From Mytilus californianus (taxonomy: Eukaryota; Mollusca; Bivalvia; Mytilida; Mytilidae), in the NCBI RefSeq assembly GCF_021869535.1, contig NW_026262659.1, positions 6,572,001-6,636,000 on the forward strand: 64,000 nt of DNA. Reading direction: 5' to 3'. Positions 55,806-64,000 of the stretch are shown here, in pieces (within the stretch, counting starts at the first letter, position 1; each line of letters starts with the position of its first letter). The notes under the pieces were generated by a model. The model saw only the letters and a list, made by a program, of their open reading frames with translations, did no database searches and was not told where the DNA came from. Made by a program: the position numbers and the translations under genes.

Positions 55806-56639
55806 TTTAATAATTCACTAGATTGATTTGTTTGAAAAGTACGACAATGAGTAAAATATCTTCAGTAGCTTAAATAATTACCCCTCAAACTGTCCTACGT
55901 ATTGTCTATAGAAATATCATTCTGTTAGAACTTCTGTTCTATTAATGTTGAATTTATTGGGGTTGCATCTACCTATCTATTTGTTTTTTGTGGTTTTTAT
56001 CATTGAAACATTCAAATATGTGTTTGTCATTTATAAAATATTTCGGCCATTTTTGTGGGCTGTCTTATCGAGTTATACTTGGGTGCAAACCATCTATGCC
56101 TAAACAGATACCTTTCCTATAGTTATATGGAGCAGATTTCGACCAAGGTCGTATCATTAGTACTTTATTTGATCAATTCTTTTTATTTCTGCTATACGCG
56201 TGTATTTGGTTATTTTTGTACCGTCTTCTTGCATGCTTAACACTAATGATATTCGTGTTTCGGATTTAAATGAAATGCAGATGTATATAAACCCTTATCC
56301 CCCAAAAATGAATGAGTTGTGTACATTATTATTTTTAGTTGGTAGTTCAGTTAGAATCACATTTTCGACTTGTTGATTGATTAGTCCAGTGTTAGCAAAT
56401 TTTGGACGATAATATATGTGACTGAAATATGATAATTCCCTGATTTGAACTTAACCGACTACTTCAAACAGGTTTTCAACATGCTAGCATTTAATGTAAG
56501 AGTCAATGAGAAGATATTTCTCCTAATTCAGACACAATATTTTATTCTCACATTAATTTTGTTGTTTATTGATTAAATCATAACTTTATGATATGTATCT
56601 CAATACAGTTATGAACATTTACAGTTATACATCCTGTCG

Positions 56640-57190
56640 ATACTTATAGTTTGGCATAGCACATGGTCATGTGTTTACGGCGTCTTTATCTAAATCCATC
56701 AGAAGAGATTTGATCGAAATTTTACTCTGGGAAACTTCATTTATTTATAAGTTGTAATTGGCTTCGGCCTAGCATTTATTTCATTTTGTGTTTATGTCGA
56801 TTGGATAAGTCAAGCCTGTTCAAAATATTTTCACTGTTTGTTCTTGTAGTGTGCTGTTACATCACTGTATCATGACCAGGTTAAGGGAGAATAGAGAGCT
56901 CGCAAACTTGTTTAACCCCGCTTGTACAAGTCAGACTACTGTAATTTAGTGGTTATCGTTGGTCGATATCACCTATCTCTGTTTTTTTTTTTTTATTTTG
57001 TTTTGTACATTAATCAGTCCGTTGATTTCCTCGTTTGAATCGTTTTACATTTTGTAATGTCGGGGGCCTTTTATATCTATCCATATGGTATTGGTTTTGC
57101 GCATTTTTTGGTTTTTGGATGTTGGAGGTCGTACAGTATCATATAGTAATGATGTAGTTTATTTTTTATGTATTAGAGAGGGTTAATATT
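56640..57190 (+). mobile_element. R1-type retroelement 3' tail, old copy
   Basis: Diverged but in order: TACATCCTGTCGATACTTAT, TCTTTATCTAAATCCATCAG, then TACAAGTCAGACTACTGTAA, TCAGTCCGTTGATTTCCTCG and GGTCGTACAGTATCATATAG. Confidence 0.5.
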
Positions 57191-57478
57191 CTATTTTATT
57201 TATTTTCAAACACCATCTGGTATAGGGTATAGTTATTTAATTCTTTATTTTAATGTAATATATCTTAAAAATTACCAGTATAATTAATACTATATATATG
57301 TGTATATGCTCGGAAACGGACCCTTTAATAAGATTCAAAAAATATTCTTCTTATTCTTCATATTCTTAAAGTAGCTTACATCTACGATATTTTTTCTTTC
57401 GTGGATAGTTGTCTCATTGACAATTATACATGTACCACCACATCTTTTTTTTATAACAATTGTCTTTATCATTCGTCT

Positions 57479-57862
57479 AAAGGACGTTCACTACTCTTGT
57501 TTTTTTCTTTTTGTCAGATATTCGGAATCCTCTAGTAGTGCCAATAAAAAATTTGCCCGCTAACCCCTACTTTTCTTTTCATAGTTTTATTTCATATAGT
57601 TTTAAAAACCATTTTTGAAAATCTTATATAATCCTTTTATTTTTTCATAGTTTTTGAAAGAAAAAAAGGTGCCAATGTTGAATGAACGAAAAATCCAGAG
57701 GAAATTTTTTACCGGCACATTTGTAATGGCTTATATTTCAAAAACAAGGACCTATAACTTTTTTTCTGCTTTTTAAGTTCCGTTATTCTTATATAAACTA
57801 TCAATTTATAAAAGTCTTTTAAAAGGCTTGTTATTTTGAAACAGAGTAGCGAACATCCTTAA
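57479..57862. mobile_element. MITE with about 24-bp inverted ends
   Basis: The left end TAAAGGACGTTCACTACTCT and the right end AGAGTAGCGAACATCCTTAA are inverted repeats. A related left end (TTAAGGATGTTTGCTGCTCT) is at 60083. There is no coding capacity. Confidence 0.65.
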
Positions 57863-57900
57863 GTTTTTGGTTTGTCCCAGTCGAACTAAATACAATATAA

Positions 57901-58040
57901 GTTACATAGTGTGCTAGTGACCGAATACGGTATATATAGGGTCAGTAAATTCCATATGGGGTGAGAGCGAAGCTCGAATCCCCATATGGAATTTACTGAC
58001 ACCATATATACCGTATTACGTCACTAGCACACTATGTAAC
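57901..58040. repeat. Long palindrome (arms about 61 bp)
   Basis: The left arm runs from GTTACATAGTGTGCTAGTGA to AATTCCATATGGGG, the right arm from CCCCATATGGAATTTACTGA to CACTAGCACACTATGTAAC, around a loop of about 16 bases (GAGAGCGAAGCTC). Few mismatches. Confidence 0.93.
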
Positions 58041-58849
58041 GAATTTATCTTACCGACTATCTTAACGTGTGAAATTTAAACTAGTGACCTATCAAAATGA
58101 GCAAGTCTTCAATACCGTTAGCATTAAGAAACTACTTCCATTGATCCTACAAAAACAGATGCCAACAATAACAACTTGTTAGGTTTAAATGTGTTTTATA
58201 AATATTTATTTCAATCTTCATCATCAATTTCTTCGTCTGTTGAAACCTTTAAAATTTTTTCTCAGTACCGTTTTGTTATTATAAAGGGACGTAACACCAC
58301 TACTAACCGTGTATGAAATAAGCCCCGCCTCCCTACTAACCTAATATGGAATATACACGGTCTCCACGCGGACGTTTTTAATCAATCATATTCCTAGAAA
58401 TATATAGGAGGTAAGATAAATAATCCTCCACACTCAAGACGACCACGCTCCTACGAGAAAACCATGGCGGTACATACTTGTATTGTTATTTCAAGTAGCA
58501 TAATATATATTGTACCCTAAAATGTTATATCCATGGTGTAAAGAATAAACCCAATTGGAGATTTGTAAAATGAAAGGGAAATAGATGTCACCAGACACAC
58601 AACAGATCATGTTTAGAGAGCATTAAAACATTTTACTTTTTATAGCAATTGCACATTTACAAAAATCTGTTCAGCAGATATTAATCCAGTTATACATTGT
58701 TAACATTATTCAATACAAGAAACATTCAACGTCATTAATGGTACATGGACATTTTTTTTTTAAATAAGTTCTTATCGTTGAAATGAAACTAGTTGCTTGT
58801 TACCTATAACAACACAGAACATTTAATAAAAAATCGAGTATCACAGATC

Positions 58850-59302
58850 TTATTCCTCCTCCTCCACAACTGACGGCATTAACGATGTTTTAGGAATGTT
58901 TTGTCTATGGAATCTAACTCCTGGTTTCCCTGGCTTTAACAAATGTCTAGAATTTTGAAATGACGCTATCCATTCCTCGGCGTCTGATTTAGAATTAGCA
59001 ACAAAAGTTACTTTACCACCGTCGATACTGTTCGGTATGATCTTAATTTCATTTGTTTCTCCTCTGGAAATCTGACAGTTTTTAAGGCTAAGAAACAATC
59101 CAGAATTAGTGAATAATTGGTCCTTATGTACAATAGCATAATGTTCAAATCTAGTCTTGTAAACTCTAAGAAACACAGGAACCGTCAAAGCCTTGTTGTT
59201 ATAAGTCTGTACCATATGTAATCGTCCATTTTTAATTTCCGATTCTCTCTTAGCACATTCTGAATTCAAACTAGTGGTGTTGTTGTTAACTGTTAAAACC
59301 AT
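58850..59302 (-). CDS. PH-domain-like protein, paralogue B (150 aa)
   Basis: Same length, start (MVLT) and C-terminal EEEE as paralogue A. The two proteins are nearly identical from about residue 22 on and differ mainly in residues 5-20, where copy B has NNNTTSLNSECAKRE. The PH-like elements are the same: a strand-rich core, FEHYAIVHKDQL and the final helix with tryptophan (EEWIASFQ). The ATG at 59300-59302 is taken for its agreement with A, although the frame is open upstream. A conserved ATTAAA follows the stop at 58822-58827. Low coding divergence beside diverged flanks points to purifying selection on both copies or to gene conversion. Ligand and process unknown. Confidence 0.75.
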   Translation of the reverse strand: MVLTVNNNTTSLNSECAKRESEIKNGRLHMVQTYNNKALTVPVFLRVYKTRFEHYAIVHKDQLFTNSGLFLSLKNCQISRGETNEIKIIPNSIDGGKVTFVANSKSDAEEWIASFQNSRHLLKPGKPGVRFHRQNIPKTSLMPSVVEEEE

Positions 59303-59359
59303 GATTGTTCCAGTCCTTCTCTCACGAAGTAAGTTTGAATAATAAATTATCAACAAATG

Positions 59360-59495
59360 TGTGCGTGTATATATAATGCACTTTTCACCGACTAATTGTA
59401 TGACATATATAGATATGTGGTGTTGTAATTATCGAGCGATTGATACCGTCTACACACAGTGACACAGAGTAGATCAGAATGTTCAAATTAACATT
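59360..59495 (-). promoter_or_regulatory. Conserved promoter region of PH-like paralogue B
   Basis: A TATATATAA run at about 59368-59376 lies about 66 bases upstream of the ATG, in the same position as in paralogue A. The conserved ACATATATAGATATGTGG, GCGATTGATACCGT and ACACAGTGACACA blocks follow in the same order. Confidence 0.5.
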
Positions 59496-59499
59496 TAAA

Positions 59500-62390
59500 A
59501 GATTAAAAAGGGACTTTTAATCAATGCAATTAACATTATAATATAAGTAAAGAAATAAAAGGTGAAATTGAACCTGTAACTTTGCAGTGCGTTATAAATA
59601 GGGGATTTTATCAACATAAAACGATTGATAGAATAGATGGATTCTGTATTGTAAATGGAACGGGATGAAGGGATGGTTATAAATATCGCCTTGCAACAGG
59701 CCACCAACGGACGCATCAGAGACTTATTCTGAGGATTCATTTACGGGCAGAGAACATGTCACTCACCCTACACGAGGTATCGCATTTAACGTCCCCATTC
59801 GGACGGGGTTACGAATTAATACACCTCGCACCAAATTCGATATGTTCACGACTTCATTCTAAAGTAACCTTAAAACCAATTGCTAAGATTAACGAAAACT
59901 TATGGAAGAGTAATGAAAACTTAATACTGCAAAATCTTTATAAAAGACGTCTTAAACCGTATACTGTAGATTGTATACATTAAAAGCCCTATAGCACTGA
60001 ACAATAATTTGATACATTATCGGTTTGGAGAAATGTTCTGCATTACAGTTTCACATGTACATTTTGTACTTCCAACGTTTTTTAAGGATGTTTGCTGCTC
60101 TGTTTCAAAATAACTAGCTTTTTAAAAAGTCTGTTATAAATTGATACATGTAATATAAAAATAATTAATAGCTGAGAAATCGGAAGGTCCATGTCCTTGT
60201 TTTTGGATATAAGCAATTGCAAATTTGGCGGGAAATGATTCTCTCTCGATTTTTCATATAGTTAACATTTGCACCTTTTTTCTTTTAACATCTATTAAAA
60301 AATAACAAGGATCGTATGAGATTCTCAAAAAAAGGCTTTTAAACTACATTTAATTGAATTGTGAAAAGAAATGTAGGTCAAAATTTTGAATGGCACTACA
60401 TGGAAAAAAACCCAGAGGATTCTGAATATTAGATAAACACATGAATAACACACTCCAATGAGACAGTAACCAATCGAAACAAATAACCAAATTAAATCTG
60501 CTAAAAAAAAAAAATATCACGAAATTTAATATAATCAACAAGATTTGAGAATCAAATATGTAACAAAAACAAAATAAAATATACCAGGATAATTTTAGTT
60601 CCTCATATTCGGCAGTTTAGTATGAAAGTTCACTTTTAGCGATGAAATGTTGAAAGTTACAGATTTGGTTTTTAACAACCTCTGCCATAGGGGATATACG
60701 TCAAAATGTTAGTGAATATCATGTTAAATATAACCATCACAACAATTTTGAATATATTCCTATCTATAATAATTCAAAATCCCGAGCGCGTCATTTTCAG
60801 ATTGAAACATAAAACCAATATTTTAAGCATACAGTGGAATTACATGCTGCTTGTGAAAAAATGTGTCCCGCATTCCCTGTCAGACATATGTTCCGCCGCC
60901 TACAAGTTTGGACGTTTTAGTTTTTTGAGGTGGGGCCTTCGATACCGACCGGAATGAAGAGGATAGGTGAGGTGAGGTGAGTTTTTCAGGTATTAACAAG
61001 GTGCTAAATTAAAAAAAAAACAGTGTTGCAAAATTTTCTCATTGCAGTTTGCAATGATTATTCAGGATTGCTGCTATAATTTACACCAATAAAGAGAATC
61101 AATTAAAAAATAAAAGAGTCATGAAAAAACAGACAATATTTTGGTACTTCCTGTTGTCGTATTTATGTATGGATAATTGTCTGTAATCGTGTAAACATAG
61201 AGCATTGAGTAGAAAATCTTAAAATTGTCGTTGACAGTTAGAAATAAGGACATTTTTTCAACTGAAGATTTTATTCAATATTGTCCGTTATTTAGTACAT
61301 GGCCTTGAGAAAAAAAAAACTATATATTGGTCCTCTGTTCTATCAAAATTCACATCTATGATAACTTTTTATCAACCAAATTACATCATATCAAGGTTAC
61401 AACAATAATTCGATCTTGCAGGTACAGAAAGACTAACAAAGGAGTAAACAGTCGTTTTCGCACAAACTACTACCTGAGGGACCATGTGCGTCAATAGGTT
61501 TAAGATCTGATTACTGTATCATCCACGAGTGAATTCGTTTTCATATTTCATAAACAATAGCAAGTCTTACAGCGAGACACATCAGAGCGTCAGTGATAAT
61601 GTCGAATGCAGCAAGTGAATTATAACTCGGTGTGCAGATAGATGTCTTGGTGATTTTATATTGTATTGATGGCTTTCATTCAGTGACAATGGGTGTCAAT
61701 ACATTATCTTTTCTTCAACACCTTAGTTCAATCATTTTTTTTTTTGTTGATTTTCGTGTTGTACAATGTTTAAATTAGTCTTCTGTGTACAGTCTTTGTG
61801 ATGTTGTCTGACTAAAATGGGGTGTTCTGTATAGTATACATTAATGAGATAGCAACCAAACAACACAGATTTCTTAGACAGATGGTTTTTGATTGTCTTG
61901 TGTATCTTCCTTCCTTTTTTCTAAACTTTATTCTCAAATGACTCAATTTGAAAAGTGAGCTATACATATAAAACTTTAAAAGAATGACTTAGATAATAAT
62001 TTCCACAAGATTTCAGCATACCGTGCACCCTTCAATGTTAGTGGCAAAAGTACGAAACTATAAACTTCTCACTTAAATTGTGTACTGTACTAATTTTACA
62101 TTCGCACAGACGATGAAAAGCGTGCAGAAATCTGACAAACGCATTTCTCCGATTTTTTCTCTATCTTACTTTTTTCGACTGATTCTTTGAAAGGACACAA
62201 GAATGTCAACATACGGTCTCCAACAAAAGCAGGCGTCTGTGAAATATGCCAACGTCTTAATTTTTCAGAGTCTTCGAAAATAGTGATTTGATTCAAAAGA
62301 GACTGTCAAATTGCTTCAACAAAACAAACTTCCCAAACGATAATCAAGAAGTTTAACTAAATACAGCCATTTACAATGTTCTTAAATACA
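59500..62390. other. No further gene seen
   Basis: AT-rich. Part of it is the right half of segmental duplication copy B. A MITE-like left end lies at 60083, and a short GTGAGGTGAG run at 60966. Frames of up to 83 codons have no recognisable domain. Confidence 0.45.
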
Positions 62391-62394
62391 TAAA

Positions 62395-62560
62395 TATAAG
62401 GAGATGTGATATGATTGCAAATGAGACAACGATCCACCGGAGACCAAAAAATGAGGATGTTAAAATTATAGGGCGCTGTACAGCTTTCCAACAATGAGTA
62501 AAACTCAAATCGTATAGTAAGCTATAAAAGGTACAGGCAAGACAAAATAAGAAACATTTC
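62395..62560 (-). mobile_element. R1-type tail, minus strand, remnant
   Basis: Reads AAGGAGATGTGATATGATTG, CAAATGAGACAAC and CCAACAATGAGTAAAACTC: the end part of the R1 tail in reverse. Confidence 0.55.
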
Positions 62561-63169
62561 AAATAAATACTAGTACTTTAGCTTATAGGTTTTGACAACT
62601 GAATAACCCTGCAACATTTATAACACTATTTATATCTACGTTTATCTAATGTAAACTTAATCTAATCTAAAAAAAAAAAGATATGGTTAAAGGGTTCAGG
62701 GTAGCCGCAATAATCAAGTGCACTGAATAGCTTGTCCCTTAAACATATATAAGTATATATGTGCATTTATGTAACTTTGTTTCATTTATCTGTTGAAATG
62801 ATAGTGAAATTTTATGTCAAAAGGAAAACTATTTACTAAGCTACTTTTTCGTTTCACTGTCACATATGCTTATAACATTAAATGTTCAATTATGACTGTT
62901 TGTCTAAAACTATAGATTCATAATAAATATGTCAGTATTGTCATTTTTAACTTTTGATTTCTAAAGCGGATGAGATATAGTATGTTCTAATTGTAACAAC
63001 ATCAAAGAACATAAGTAGGTTCCGGTACTTTACTAGTATATCATACTGAGATGTACCGAATGCCATCACAAGAGGGATATAGATCGGCGATACGATAATC
63101 CGTGGAGCAATTTTTATTTTCATGTCATCCGTTACTTCTGCGTTTACTACTGCTTTTTTAAATGTAAAA

Positions 63170-63370
63170 ATGAGAAGATATGGTTTAATTTCCAGTGAGA
63201 TATCTATTCACCAATGTCCCAAGGACAAAGATCAAAGACTCAATCAACGAACAACTAACCGTAACAACACTACGCAGATAAAAGAATGATCAACACGAAC
63301 ACCATGAAAATACAGGACGAAGTCGGTTCTTCATATGTGGAACCTAACGTATAAACGTTGTGCTCTTCAA
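63170..63370 (-). mobile_element. Possible R3-type tail remnant, minus strand
   Basis: Weak matches in order: GATCAACACGAACACCATG, then TTCTTCATATGTGGAACC. Strongly diverged. Confidence 0.35.
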
Positions 63371-64000
63371 GCTTAAGGGTAAAACAATTTTCATAAGTTT
63401 AAAATTTTCAAGACTTTCCTCATGGAAGAAGGGAATGTAAAAGTAGTCATTGATTCAACGACAAAAATTATAAAAAAAAATCAGTAAATCCTTTGTTCAT
63501 ACTTATTTAAAATCTGTGATGAAATATAATTGGAATATTACATTGCAACTGGTTTATTCAATTGATCTATCTATATAGTGGAATTTTGTATAGATATATC
63601 ATATTGTTGTCTGTCTAGCCCAAAAGTACGCTTGACGCCAACACCACATTAATTTCATAACAGTAATTAAAATTTTAATACCATGTAAGACAAATTTGAA
63701 TCAAAGCATTGTCTTCAATAATTAAATTTTAAGTAATTTGATTTTTTTTTTATATAATTGATATATAATATATATTGGTTGATCTCAAACGTAGTAATTT
63801 TAAGTTGCCACACCTACTTCGCTAATTTTGCAAGACCCTCATGGGTAGTCAGAGTAGTTAAACATCCCTTGTAGTAGCCGCGCCTTTACCCTTGATCTTC
63901 GACGATTAACAACGGACGATAGAGATTTTGATAATGAAGGAATATTTAACAGGGGTCTGCTCTGTTTCATTGTAATCTAATTAAAATTCTGGTTCAAGAT
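63371..64000. other. No recognisable feature
   Basis: AT-rich window end with no reading frame or repeat that I can name. Confidence 0.5.

Larger units (their letters stand above)
54460..61660. repeat. Segmental duplication, copy B
   Basis: Collinear with 5555-9580. It is longer because 55320-58440 holds insertions not found in copy A: an R3 tail, an R1 tail, a MITE and a palindromic element. See copy A for the matching blocks. Confidence 0.75.

Overview
The window reads as nuclear DNA of a bivalve mollusc, most likely a marine mussel (Mytilus-like). It is AT-rich, its genes are split by long repeat-filled introns with ordinary GT..AG boundaries, and its interspersed repeats are of kinds I know from mussel genomes. 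Nothing bacterial (operons, Shine-Dalgarno sites, CRISPR) is present. The species call is inference.

Layout. 1-4485: nested fragments of retroelements carrying a reverse transcriptase (RT), then a 540-bp tandem array. 5555-9580: left copy of an old segmental duplication with a single-exon, minus-strand gene for a 150-residue PH-like protein (6735-7187). 10014-10895: decayed LINE RT and a retroelement tail. 12194-36402 (or 36439): one large plus-strand gene of about 19 exons for a type I membrane protein with signal peptide, NIDO, IPT-like, AMOP, VWD and Sushi domains, one transmembrane helix and a short tail, the architecture of the SUSD2/mesh family. Its introns hold a tRNA-derived SINE, TTAA-flanked MITEs, a 33-bp minisatellite, an RT fragment and a decayed duplicate of part of exon 6. 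38951-40609: broken remains of a Polinton/Maverick-type element (capsid-like, protease and packaging-ATPase pieces plus an opposite-strand PC4-like ORF). 40637-49195: a minus-strand RT element split by a 7.2-kb tandem pair of Helitron/Helentron-like units. 52590-53690: decayed repeat. 54460-61660: right copy of the segmental duplication with the PH-like paralogue (58850-59302), expanded by later insertions. The rest is repeat remnants and sequence in which I see nothing.

How it fits together. Only two kinds of cellular gene are supported: the SUSD2/mesh-like adhesion protein and two PH-like paralogues, which lie in direct orientation about 52 kb apart with the large gene between them. Their functions are not obviously linked. 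The most notable points are the replaced GDPH motif in the VWD domain, two exon joins of the large gene that do not keep frame, the tandem Helentron-like pair carrying exon-like pieces, and the Polinton remnant. I found no convincing previously undescribed defence or regulatory system.
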